DNA of 7,448 bases, taken from NCBI GenBank assembly GCA_018608925.1, contig JABAYQ010000168.1, forward strand, positions 1 through 7,448. The letters run 5' to 3'. Shown piece by piece: positions 1 to 6,613 of this stretch (within the stretch, counting starts at the first letter, position 1; the number at the start of each line of letters is the position of its first letter). A model generated the notes under the pieces. That model was not told the origin of the DNA, did not search any database, and was given only the letters and a program-made list of their open reading frames with translations. Source of the DNA: Cryomorphaceae bacterium. Its GTDB lineage: Bacteria > Bacteroidota > Bacteroidia > Flavobacteriales > UBA7312. The position numbers and the translations under genes were made by a program.

Positions 1-612
1 CCTCAACAAAGCTCTACTCCTGCAAAAGTAAAGACCAAATCGTATCATCAAGAGCAAAATATCATCCGTTTCTTATTAAGCTACGGAACCCATGAAATAG
101 AATTTGTCGATATAATAGAAGAAATATCGGAAGCAGGTAACAAACGTGTAAGAGAAGAGAAACACACCTCAACTGTTGCTCAATTTGTTTTAGAAGAACT
201 AGATGAAGAAGGCGTTTACTTTGATGATTCTGATTTTCAATTTATTTTCGATGCTTTTCAAGTCTTTTTCAAAAAAGGTGAAATTATTGATCAGAGTTAT
301 TTCCTAAAGCATGAGAAAAATAATATTAGTCAGGCCTCAGTAGATACTATTTTTTCTAAATATATATTAAGCGAAAAGTGGAAAAGCCACGGAATACATA
401 CCGTAACAGAAGACATGCAACTTAAGTTGGCGGTAGAATCTGCTATTTACGCTTTTAAGATTATTAAAATTGAAATTGCTATAGATAAGCAAAGAAATAC
501 GCTCGATAATTTGGAGATGGATGAACAAATTGAGGTGATGACAATAATCAACTCTTACCTTCAAATCAAAAAAGAAATCTCAAAAAAACTAGGAAGGATT
601 ATCCTTAAATAA
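1..612 (+). CDS. dnaG: DNA primase, C-terminal part (partial, 5' end outside window)
   Basis: The reading frame is open from base 1 to a TAA at 610-612, giving 203 residues with no start inside the window. It resembles the C-terminal end of Bacteroidota DnaG. A short polar linker (residues about 1-14, rich in Q, S, T, K) is followed by a helical domain beginning with the HQEQNIIRFLLSYG block, then an acidic stretch and a long charged helix ending in KKLGRIILK. In DnaG this region is the DnaB helicase-binding domain, which brings primase to the replication fork; the zinc-binding and TOPRIM catalytic domains would lie upstream. The first ATG in frame is at 415, but the same frame continues well before it with the expected domain, so 415 is an internal methionine. 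The assignment rests on pattern similarity to a poorly conserved domain, so it is less certain than a catalytic-domain call. The gene converges on recJ with 6 bases between stop codons. Confidence 0.8.
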   Translation, partial: PQQSSTPAKVKTKSYHQEQNIIRFLLSYGTHEIEFVDIIEEISEAGNKRVREEKHTSTVAQFVLEELDEEGVYFDDSDFQFIFDAFQVFFKKGEIIDQSYFLKHEKNNISQASVDTIFSKYILSEKWKSHGIHTVTEDMQLKLAVESAIYAFKIIKIEIAIDKQRNTLDNLEMDEQIEVMTIINSYLQIKKEISKKLGRIILK

Positions 613-618
613 TCTGGA

Positions 619-2310
619 TTACTTTATATCTTTCAATCTTAACTGAAGAGAGACAACTCCATTCCATTCATTTTCTTCAATACAATAACAAATATCAAAG
701 GATTGATTTCCATTGGTGATATCTAGCTTAGGAGCCATTCCAAAACCAATTGCATTAATTTTATTGCTTTTTTTAGAATCGGTAATCGATAACTTCAAAT
801 GAGTTTGGTCTTTGCCAATTGCTTTACCATAGCCACTATCAAAAATATTTTCGGTGATAAAGACTGGCCTTCCATTACCTGGCCCAAATGGTGCCATTTG
901 CTTAATTAATCGATAAGTCTTATTATCGATTTCATTAAAATCTAAGGTGTTGTCTATTAATATTTCTGGATGTAACTGATCTTCAGTTATCGATTCGCTT
1001 ACTGCCTTTTCGAAAGCTTCAATAAATAGACTTAAGTTTTCCTTTTTTATAGATAGGCCTGCAGCATATTTATGTCCGCCAAACTGCTCTACTAAATGAG
1101 CGCAAGCATCTATTGCATTGTACACATCAAAACCCGACACAGAACGAGCAGAGCCTACTAGAAAGCCTTTGTTTTCTGTAAGAACAATAGTTGGTCTATA
1201 ATACTGCTCTATAACTCTAGAGGCAACAATTCCTATAACACCTTTATGCCAATCTGATTTAAACACAACCGTAGATTTTCTTTCTGGCAACACCAATTGC
1301 AAAGCTTCTTCTGTTATAGAAGCATCAAGTTCTTTTCTGGTCTTATTATTGGCTTCTATTAATTGAGCTAATTCTAAAGCAAGCTGATAATCGGTTTCAA
1401 TTAATAATTCTACTGCTTTTTTTGCGTGGTCGATTCTTCCTGCTGCATTAATTCTTGGAGCAATTCCAAAAACAACATCGGAAATAACATACTCTTCTTT
1501 AGTTCTTTGACTAGCAGCAATTAATGCTTTTAAGCCTGGCCTAGGGTTAGTGTTTATTTGTTTTAAGCCATAGAAAGCCATTACCCTATTCTCTCCTGTG
1601 ATTGGCACTATATCGGCAGCGATACTAACAGCAAGCAAATCCATTAAATGAGTTATTTTTTCAAACTCAATATTTTGATCAATGCAATAAGCCTGTATTA
1701 ATTTAAAGCCTACACCACAACCAGATAGCTCGGTGTATGGATATTCGCAATCTTCTCTTTTAGGATCGAGTACAGCAACCGCATTTGGCAAAGTTAATCC
1801 AGGACGGTGGTGATCGCAGATTATAAAATCTATGTTTTTTTCATTAGCATAATCAACTTTTTCATTTGCTTTAATACCACAGTCTAAAGAAATAATCAGT
1901 GAATAATTATGTTGGGAAGCATAATCAATTCCCAAAAAAGAAACACCATAACCTTCATTGTATCTATCCGGAATGTAATAGTGAGCGTTAGCGCTAATCT
2001 GCTTTAAAAAAGTATGCATCATAGAAACTGAAGTAGTTCCATCGACATCATAATCTCCGTAAACTAATATTTTTTCATTATTGGAAATGGCAGTATGTAG
2101 CCTATCTACCGCAACCCTCATATCCTTCATTAAAAAAGGATCATGAAGATGGTCTAATTGAGGTCTGAAAAATAGTTTTGCTTCTTCGAAAGTGCTAATA
2201 TCCCTTTGAGCTAGTAATGTCGCTATAATTGGCGGAACACCTAAGCTTTCTTTAAAAGATTGGACTACCTCAAGATCTGGAGTAGATTTTATGGTCCATT
2301 TAGTCGTCAT
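619..2310 (-). CDS. recJ: single-stranded-DNA-specific exonuclease RecJ
   Basis: This 563-residue protein is a complete RecJ, the 5'-to-3' single-strand DNA exonuclease of recombination and mismatch repair, and close in size to the E. coli enzyme (577). The DHH phosphoesterase domain shows DYDVDG at 86-91, DCG at 143-145, DHH at 166-168, GCGVGFKL at 197-204 and AADIV at 231-235; these acidic and histidine residues bind the catalytic metal ions. PRINAAGR lies at 285-292. The DHHA1 part follows, with WHKGVIGIVASR at 354-365, GSARS at 386-390 and FGGHKYAAGLS at 410-420. A C-terminal OB-like domain starts near PFGPGN at 474-479. All core motifs look intact. The ATG start lies inside the 3' end of the DAHP synthase/chorismate mutase gene (11-base overlap), which suggests translational coupling as the last gene of the minus-strand cluster. 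Its 3' end faces dnaG. Confidence 0.97.
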   Translation of the reverse strand: MTTKWTIKSTPDLEVVQSFKESLGVPPIIATLLAQRDISTFEEAKLFFRPQLDHLHDPFLMKDMRVAVDRLHTAISNNEKILVYGDYDVDGTTSVSMMHTFLKQISANAHYYIPDRYNEGYGVSFLGIDYASQHNYSLIISLDCGIKANEKVDYANEKNIDFIICDHHRPGLTLPNAVAVLDPKREDCEYPYTELSGCGVGFKLIQAYCIDQNIEFEKITHLMDLLAVSIAADIVPITGENRVMAFYGLKQINTNPRPGLKALIAASQRTKEEYVISDVVFGIAPRINAAGRIDHAKKAVELLIETDYQLALELAQLIEANNKTRKELDASITEEALQLVLPERKSTVVFKSDWHKGVIGIVASRVIEQYYRPTIVLTENKGFLVGSARSVSGFDVYNAIDACAHLVEQFGGHKYAAGLSIKKENLSLFIEAFEKAVSESITEDQLHPEILIDNTLDFNEIDNKTYRLIKQMAPFGPGNGRPVFITENIFDSGYGKAIGKDQTHLKLSITDSKKSNKINAIGFGMAPKLDITNGNQSFDICYCIEENEWNGVVSLQLRLKDIK

Positions 2311-3367
2311 TGTTTTGATTCATTATATGAGTCTGTAATAAAACAGAATGTTTGTGAATTAATTCAAATAACTCTGAAACCATGCTCTTGTCTATCTCCT
2401 TACTATTTGCCCAGTCTTGTCTTGTTTTGATAATTTCGAACCACCTCTGAATTTGTAAAATAGTAACTCCGTTTTGTTTTTTGAATCTCCCAATTTCTTT
2501 AACAAGCTCAGTTCTTTTACCTATTGTGTTAATGAGCTCATTATCGATAGCGTCAATCTTCTGGCGAATTACATCTAATTGAGAATTAAAATCTTGATTT
2601 TGGGCTACTTCTGTTCTTAAAACTAAGGATTGAATCAATTGGTTTAACTGATCAGGCGTTATTTGTTGTTGAGCATCACTTAATGCTATTTTAGGATTAA
2701 AATGAGTTTCAATCATAAGGCCATCCATATTTAAATCCATGGCAGTTTGAGAGACTTCTTTAATCATAGTCGGGCTACCAGAAATATGACTTGGATCGCA
2801 AATAATTGGCAGGTCGGGGTGCATTCTTTTTAGCTTTATAGCTAATTCCCATTTTGGTTCGTTTCTGAAAACAGATTGTTCAAGAGTAAAAAATCCGCGA
2901 TGAATTGCCGCAATATCTTTTACCCCTACCATCATAAGCCTTTCTATTGCTCCCATCCATAAACTTAATTCAGGATGAAGCGGATTCTTAACCATAACGG
3001 TTGCGTCAACTCCTTTTAGGGCTTCGGCAATTTCTTGAACATAAAAAGGATTAACGGTTGTTCTAGCCCCTATCCACAACACATCAATATTAGCTTCTAA
3101 ACACTTTTCTACATGCTCTGGAGTGGCTACTTCTGTAGCAACTTTTAAATGTGTTTGACTTTGTACTTCTTTTAACCATTCTAAGGCTGGTGCTCCAACG
3201 CCTTCAAAAGAGTTAGGACGTGTTCTTGGCTTCCAGACGCCTGCTCTAAAAATAGAAACGTCTTTACTAAGGCTCTTGGCTGTAGTAAGCATTTGCTCCT
3301 GGCTTTCTGCGCTACAAGGGCCAGCAATTATTAAAGGTTTTTTTAATTGGTTAGGGTTAAAAATCAT
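2300..3367 (-). CDS. bifunctional 3-deoxy-7-phosphoheptulonate synthase / chorismate mutase
   Basis: This 355-residue fusion joins two shikimate-pathway steps: condensation of phosphoenolpyruvate with erythrose 4-phosphate to DAHP, and rearrangement of chorismate to prephenate. Residues about 10-245 are a DAHP synthase of the class related to KDO8P synthase, with GPCSAE at 16-21, KPRTRP at 46-51, KNP at 127-129, HRGF at 156-159, CDPSH at 190-194 and ETHFNP at 220-225 (metal and substrate sites). Residues about 262-350 are an AroQ-type chorismate mutase; R268, R285, K296, R308, S341 and Q345 fall at the spacing of the E. coli active-site residues R11, R28, K39, R51, S84 and Q88. This domain order is the usual Bacteroidota form, and in the Prevotella nigrescens homologue the mutase domain also takes part in feedback control by prephenate. 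The start overlaps the rsmI stop as ATGA (4 bases), and the 3' end overlaps recJ by 11. No symbol is given because naming varies for the fusion. Confidence 0.96.
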   Translation of the reverse strand: MIFNPNQLKKPLIIAGPCSAESQEQMLTTAKSLSKDVSIFRAGVWKPRTRPNSFEGVGAPALEWLKEVQSQTHLKVATEVATPEHVEKCLEANIDVLWIGARTTVNPFYVQEIAEALKGVDATVMVKNPLHPELSLWMGAIERLMMVGVKDIAAIHRGFFTLEQSVFRNEPKWELAIKLKRMHPDLPIICDPSHISGSPTMIKEVSQTAMDLNMDGLMIETHFNPKIALSDAQQQITPDQLNQLIQSLVLRTEVAQNQDFNSQLDVIRQKIDAIDNELINTIGKRTELVKEIGRFKKQNGVTILQIQRWFEIIKTRQDWANSKEIDKSMVSELFELIHKHSVLLQTHIMNQNNDD

Positions 3368-4038
3368 TCCTTTTTTCCTTCTAAAATAATTACAAATTCT
3401 CCTTTAGGGTCTTTCTCTTTAAAGTGAGTGATAACTTCAGATAAAGAACCTCTTACTGTTTGCTCAAACTTTTTACTTATTTCTCTTGAAACCGATACAT
3501 AGCGATCTTCTCCCATAAATTCGGAAAATTGATCTAAGGTTTTGATTACTCTGTAAGGAGATTCGTAAAAAATCATTGTTTTGGTTTCTTGTGCTAATAA
3601 TTGAAGCCTAGTTTGGCGACCTTTCTTAACAGGCAAAAAACCTTCAAAAACAAATTTTTCACATCCTATACCTGAATTAACTAAAGCAGGAACAAAAGCA
3701 GTTGCACCTGGCAAACAATCGACTTCAATGTCGTTTTTAATACATTCTCTTACTAAAAGGAAGCCAGGATCTGAAATGGCAGGTGTACCAGCATCAGAAA
3801 TCAAAGCAATCGATTCTCCTGTTAAAATTTTATCTACCCACTTTTGCAAAGAACGATGTTCGTTATGCATGTGATTAGAAGACATTGGGGTTGTTATAGA
3901 ATAATGACTCATCAATTTTGCACTCGTACGAGTGTCTTCAGCAAGTATTAAATCTACTTCGTTAAGAACTCTTTGAGCTCTGAAAGTAAAATCTTCTAAA
4001 TTACCAATAGGTGTAGGTACCACATACAATTTTGACAT
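3364..4038 (-). CDS. rsmI: 16S rRNA (cytidine(1402)-2'-O)-methyltransferase RsmI
   Basis: This 224-residue SAM-dependent methyltransferase of the tetrapyrrole-methylase fold 2'-O-methylates C1402 in the decoding centre of 16S rRNA. Family signatures are VPTPIGNLEDFTFRA at 7-21, AEDTRTSAKLM at 33-43, ALISDAGTPAISDPG at 78-92 (the most diagnostic block), LPGATAFVPAL at 109-119 and FYESPYR at 157-163; the chain ends in GEFVIILEG. It is shorter than the E. coli enzyme (about 286 residues) because it lacks the extra C-terminal region, as is usual for Bacteroidota copies. The protein ends naturally rather than by truncation. The ATG is 9 bases after the DUF2279 stop, and the TGA overlaps the next ATG. 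No purine-rich ribosome-binding site is seen before the start, in keeping with weak Shine-Dalgarno use in this phylum. Confidence 0.96.
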   Translation of the reverse strand: MSKLYVVPTPIGNLEDFTFRAQRVLNEVDLILAEDTRTSAKLMSHYSITTPMSSNHMHNEHRSLQKWVDKILTGESIALISDAGTPAISDPGFLLVRECIKNDIEVDCLPGATAFVPALVNSGIGCEKFVFEGFLPVKKGRQTRLQLLAQETKTMIFYESPYRVIKTLDQFSEFMGEDRYVSVSREISKKFEQTVRGSLSEVITHFKEKDPKGEFVIILEGKKE

Positions 4039-4042
4039 GGTA

Positions 4043-4050
4043 CAAATTTA
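4043..4050 (-). promoter_or_regulatory. possible internal -7 promoter element for rsmI
   Basis: The minus strand reads TAAATTTG, an exact match to the Bacteroidota -7 consensus TAnnTTTG, ending 4 bases before the rsmI ATG. Its first three bases are the stop codon of the DUF2279 gene. Initiation a few bases downstream would give a nearly leaderless rsmI transcript. The -33 side is weak (TTAG about 20 bases upstream). A match to six fixed bases is expected several times by chance in AT-rich DNA of this length, so this is only a candidate. Confidence 0.25.
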
Positions 4051-4920
4051 CATGAAAAAGGGGTAAAATTCTAACTCCGGACTGATTCTTATAGTAGGCG
4101 CAGGAAGTTTAATATAATTAAGCCAATGCTTCCATTTTCTAGCTCGAGGAGAGTCCCACTTTTTTAAAACTTGAAGCATATCGTAATCTAGAGATATGTA
4201 TATTTCATTATTACCACCAACCTTAGTATTAGAAACAAGAGTCTGAGTGTCATCTAAACCAAAGCCTATAGCTATTCCTACATCAATACCTTTCTTTTTA
4301 AAAGGATAAACACTAAGCCAATAAGTTTGGTTTACATAATCGTCTTGGTAGGCATGTTTATAGGGTGGAGAGTCTGGTTTTTGTATAGTCCCTAACTCCC
4401 AATATGTATTACTCCTTTTATAATAACTAAACTTAAAATCGACATATTCACCAAGCGGAGAATATCGTTCAAAATAAGGAACAAATGCTCCGATAGTCCC
4501 AGCACCATAATCCCACACACTAAAACCCCATGAAGGAGCGTATGCATCTTTCATTTCTATAGACAACTGGATAAACGAACCCATGGCAGCGCCATACAAA
4601 TATGATTGCCTTTCTTTTACGCCAGACCATTCTAATGACGACTGGAAAAGGTCAGCGACTAAAATTCCACCAAAAAAATGGCCTCCCTTATCAATATTTT
4701 TTGCGTAACGAAGATCAGAGCCATCGTCAAAATGAAATTCACTTGATTGATCACTCCACCAAGCATTCTGAATATAGATGTAAGAACCACCTAAAACAGC
4801 CACAGCACTTCCTGCTGTTAAAGATAATCGTCCGTAATTAACAGAAGAAGTATCTTGTTGACCGTAACAGGAAGATACCATAATAATTGATGACAGAATA
4901 GCAAGAAAAAAGGTTCTCAT
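4048..4920 (-). CDS. DUF2279 family envelope protein of unknown function
   Basis: The 290-residue protein begins with a signal sequence: a basic start MR, a hydrophobic stretch at about 4-16, then VSSC at 15-18 and YGQQ. VSSC could act as a lipobox with C18 lipidated, or a type I signal peptidase could cut after G20 before QQ; I cannot decide. The mature part has a second hydrophobic segment at about 33-50 followed by conserved-looking blocks: WW at 54-55, DKGGHF at 77-82, WSG at 98-100, an acidic EMKDAY at 122-127, and GFSVWDYGAGTIGA at 132-145. This pattern matches the DUF2279 family (related to YfiM-type lipoproteins), recognised from memory rather than by a search. The C-terminal half, with alternating aromatic strands and a final SPELEFYPFFM, suggests a beta-rich outer-membrane-associated domain. 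The function is unknown. It is the first gene of the cluster running into rsmI, with its own promoter candidate in the divergent region. Confidence 0.75.
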   Translation of the reverse strand: MRTFFLAILSSIIMVSSCYGQQDTSSVNYGRLSLTAGSAVAVLGGSYIYIQNAWWSDQSSEFHFDDGSDLRYAKNIDKGGHFFGGILVADLFQSSLEWSGVKERQSYLYGAAMGSFIQLSIEMKDAYAPSWGFSVWDYGAGTIGAFVPYFERYSPLGEYVDFKFSYYKRSNTYWELGTIQKPDSPPYKHAYQDDYVNQTYWLSVYPFKKKGIDVGIAIGFGLDDTQTLVSNTKVGGNNEIYISLDYDMLQVLKKWDSPRARKWKHWLNYIKLPAPTIRISPELEFYPFFM

Positions 4921-4943
4921 TTAAATTAATTTAAATCAATGCT

Positions 4944-4951
4944 TACATTTG
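4944..4951 (+). promoter_or_regulatory. -7 promoter element for tdk-alr
   Basis: TACATTTG matches the Bacteroidota sigma-factor -7 consensus TAnnTTTG exactly. It lies 40 bases upstream of the tdk start, which would give a leader of about 35 bases. A weak -33-like TTTA sits about 20 bases upstream, at 4920-4923. The position in the only real intergenic region and on the correct strand supports it. Confidence 0.6.
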
Positions 4952-4952
4952 C

Positions 4953-4960
4953 CAAAGTTA
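4953..4960 (-). promoter_or_regulatory. -7 promoter element for the DUF2279-rsmI-DAHPS/CM-recJ cluster
   Basis: On the minus strand this reads TAACTTTG, an exact TAnnTTTG match, 32 bases upstream of the DUF2279 ATG. It is separated by one base from the oppositely oriented element for tdk. No clear -33 element is seen; a T-rich stretch lies about 16 bases upstream on the minus strand. The expected start site gives a leader of roughly 27 bases. Confidence 0.55.
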
Positions 4961-4976
4961 ATACATTGTACAATCT

Positions 4977-4982
4977 AAAAGG
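4977..4982 (+). promoter_or_regulatory. ribosome-binding site supporting the TTG start of tdk
   Basis: The purine run AAAAGG ends 9 bases before the TTG at 4992-4994, a workable Shine-Dalgarno spacing. It matters because it helps select a non-ATG start: no ATG lies in frame between the upstream stop at 4959-4961 and the P-loop. Confidence 0.5.
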
Positions 4983-4991
4983 TATAATAAA

Positions 4992-5528
4992 TTGCAAAAA
5001 GGAAAATTAGAAATAATTTGTGGCTCTATGTTTTCTGGCAAAACAGAAGAGCTTATAAGAAGAGTAAAGCGAGCTAGATTCGCTAAACAAAAAGTAATTG
5101 TCTTTAAGCCTAGTATAGATACTAGGTTTAATAAAGATAAAATCGTTTCTCACGACTCTAGCACAATTGACTGTGTGGTAATTAACAAGCCTATAGAAAT
5201 GGTTACCTTAGCTGCAAAATATGATGTAATAGGAATTGATGAAATTCAATTTTTTGATGATTCTATTATAGATTGCTGCAACACACTTATACAAAAAGGA
5301 AAAAGAATAATAGGAGCTGGGCTAGATATGGATTACGAAGGAAATCCCTTCGGACCAACTCCAAAGTTGTTAGCCATTGCTGATGAAGTTAGTAAGGTTA
5401 GGGCAATTTGTACCAAATGCGGAAAATCAGCTAATTTCTCTCATAGAATAGTAGCCGGAGAAAGCCAAGTTATGCTAGGCGAAAAAAACGAATACCAACC
5501 AAGATGTCGAAATTGTTTTATTAAATAA
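4992..5528 (+). CDS. tdk: thymidine kinase (type II, TK1-like), TTG start
   Basis: This 178-residue cytosolic enzyme phosphorylates thymidine to dTMP with ATP in pyrimidine salvage. The P-loop GSMFSGKTE is at 11-19, the Walker B segment VIGIDEIQFF at 79-88 includes the likely catalytic E84, and a structural zinc site is formed by CTKC at 140-143 and CRNC at 172-175. HRIVAG at 151-156 and the flexible lasso region between the cysteine pairs are as in TK1-type kinases. The start is TTG: an in-frame TAA at 4959-4961 closes the frame upstream, no ATG or GTG start lies between it and the P-loop, and the next ATG (residue 13) is inside the P-loop. The N-terminus is therefore short, only about 6 residues before the first beta strand. 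The gene is followed 5 bases later by alr, so the two are probably cotranscribed from the TACATTTG promoter. Confidence 0.97.
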   Translation: MQKGKLEIICGSMFSGKTEELIRRVKRARFAKQKVIVFKPSIDTRFNKDKIVSHDSSTIDCVVINKPIEMVTLAAKYDVIGIDEIQFFDDSIIDCCNTLIQKGKRIIGAGLDMDYEGNPFGPTPKLLAIADEVSKVRAICTKCGKSANFSHRIVAGESQVMLGEKNEYQPRCRNCFIK

Positions 5529-5533
5529 GTCAT

Positions 5534-6613
5534 ATGCCACAAAATCACGAAACCATTCTGTACGTTGACTTAAAACAATTGCAAAAAAATTACACCTATT
5601 TAAAAAGTCTACTATCAAAAAATACTAAAACGATTGCCGTTGTTAAGGCCCACGGATATGGTTTAGGAGACATTGAAATAAGTAAAAAGTTAGAAAAACT
5701 TGGAGTAAACTCTCTATGGGTAGCAGATTTTGAAGAAGGTGTTAATCTTAGAAAAAACGGAATAAAAATCCCTATAATAGTAGCAAACCCCGGCGCAAAA
5801 AGCCACCAAACCATAATTGACAACAAACTAGAGCCAGTAATTTACAATTTGAGACTTTTGTCTATTTATATTGAAAGTAAAACTGCACTAAACATTCATT
5901 TAAAACTAAATAGCGGAATGAATCGCTATGGTTTTGACTCCGAAGATATTGAAGAGTTAGTTTTGTTACTGCAAAAAAATCCTTTCTTAAAAGTGTCTTC
6001 TATTTGTTCTCACCTATCATCAAGTAATGACCCTAGTCAAGACGGGTTTTCAGAAAAACAAATAGTGTTATTTGAAAAAGCCTATACTAAAATACATCAA
6101 GGATTAGGATATAAAACAGACACCCATATTTTAAATAGTAATGGTGTTTTAAGGTTTGCAATAAAAGATAATACTGTAAGATTAGGAATTGCTTTATATG
6201 GCATAACAGAAAACCCTAATCTAAAACAAATCTGTTCTTTACACTCTACTATTTCTCAAATAAGGAAAATAGAAAAAGGTGCAATAGTAGGATACCAAAA
6301 CGCATTTGTTGCCAAAAAAGAAATGAAAATTGCACTCATACCTATTGGATATGGAGACGGTATTAACCGAAAATTAGGAGAAGGGCATGGATCAGTTTTG
6401 ATTGCTAATAAACTTTGTGCTATAATTGGCCAAGTAAGCATGGATAGTCTAATGGTTGATATTAGCAGCAGTGATGCTAAAGAAGGAGATGAAGTTATTT
6501 TATTCGACAATCAACTTACACTGCAAAAGATAGCTAACGACTTAGATACAATTCCTTATGAAATAATGGGCACTCTAAATAGAAGAATAAAAAGAGTCTA
6601 CTTAGACGAGTAA
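5534..6613 (+). CDS. alr: alanine racemase
   Basis: This 359-residue PLP enzyme interconverts L- and D-alanine, supplying D-alanine for peptidoglycan. The PLP lysine is K38 in AVVKAHGYGLG. R131 (MNRYGF), H160, R216 (VRLGIALYG) and Y342 (PYEIMG) correspond to cofactor-binding residues of the Geobacillus enzyme. Y254 in VGYQNAF lies at the place of the second catalytic base, from the partner subunit. GYGDG at 272-276 and SMD at 302-304 complete the active site. Two blocks differ mildly from the common form: KAHGYG rather than KANAYG, and MNRYGF rather than MHRLGF, but no key residue is lost. The length is normal for a stand-alone Alr; this is not the MurF-Alr fusion found in some Bacteroidota. 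The ATG is 5 bases after the tdk stop, implying an operon, and the 3' end overlaps the opposing membrane-protein gene by 16 bases. Confidence 0.96.
   Translation: MPQNHETILYVDLKQLQKNYTYLKSLLSKNTKTIAVVKAHGYGLGDIEISKKLEKLGVNSLWVADFEEGVNLRKNGIKIPIIVANPGAKSHQTIIDNKLEPVIYNLRLLSIYIESKTALNIHLKLNSGMNRYGFDSEDIEELVLLLQKNPFLKVSSICSHLSSSNDPSQDGFSEKQIVLFEKAYTKIHQGLGYKTDTHILNSNGVLRFAIKDNTVRLGIALYGITENPNLKQICSLHSTISQIRKIEKGAIVGYQNAFVAKKEMKIALIPIGYGDGINRKLGEGHGSVLIANKLCAIIGQVSMDSLMVDISSSDAKEGDEVILFDNQLTLQKIANDLDTIPYEIMGTLNRRIKRVYLDE

Noticed and set aside
415..417. ATG at 415 as the start of a small separate 65-residue gene
   Set aside because: The frame continues unbroken from base 1 and the whole fragment fits the C-terminal domain of DnaG; the ATG is an internal methionine.
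367..564. Open frame of 65 codons on the minus strand opposite dnaG
   Set aside because: It is a shadow of the dnaG frame, with no start context or recognisable domain.
594..606. Perfect inverted repeat AAGGAT-T-ATCCTT at the end of dnaG, a possible terminator
   Set aside because: The stem is only 5-6 pairs with a very small loop, lies inside the coding sequence, and no T-run follows on either strand, so an intrinsic terminator cannot be supported.
4602..4841. Open frame of 79 codons on the + strand opposite the DUF2279 gene
   Set aside because: It is antisense to a gene with a signal peptide and conserved motifs, and its translation has no recognisable domain.
4983..4988. TATAAT resembling a sigma-70 -10 box just before tdk
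   Set aside because: It is 4 bases from the start codon, has no matching -35, and Bacteroidota do not normally use the TATAAT consensus; the TACATTTG element upstream is the better candidate.
5596..5826. Open frames on the minus strand inside alr (5596-5826 and 6256-6510)
   Set aside because: Both are wholly antisense to alr, whose active-site motifs lie across these stretches; the hydrophobic, proline- and serine-rich translations are typical of shadow frames.
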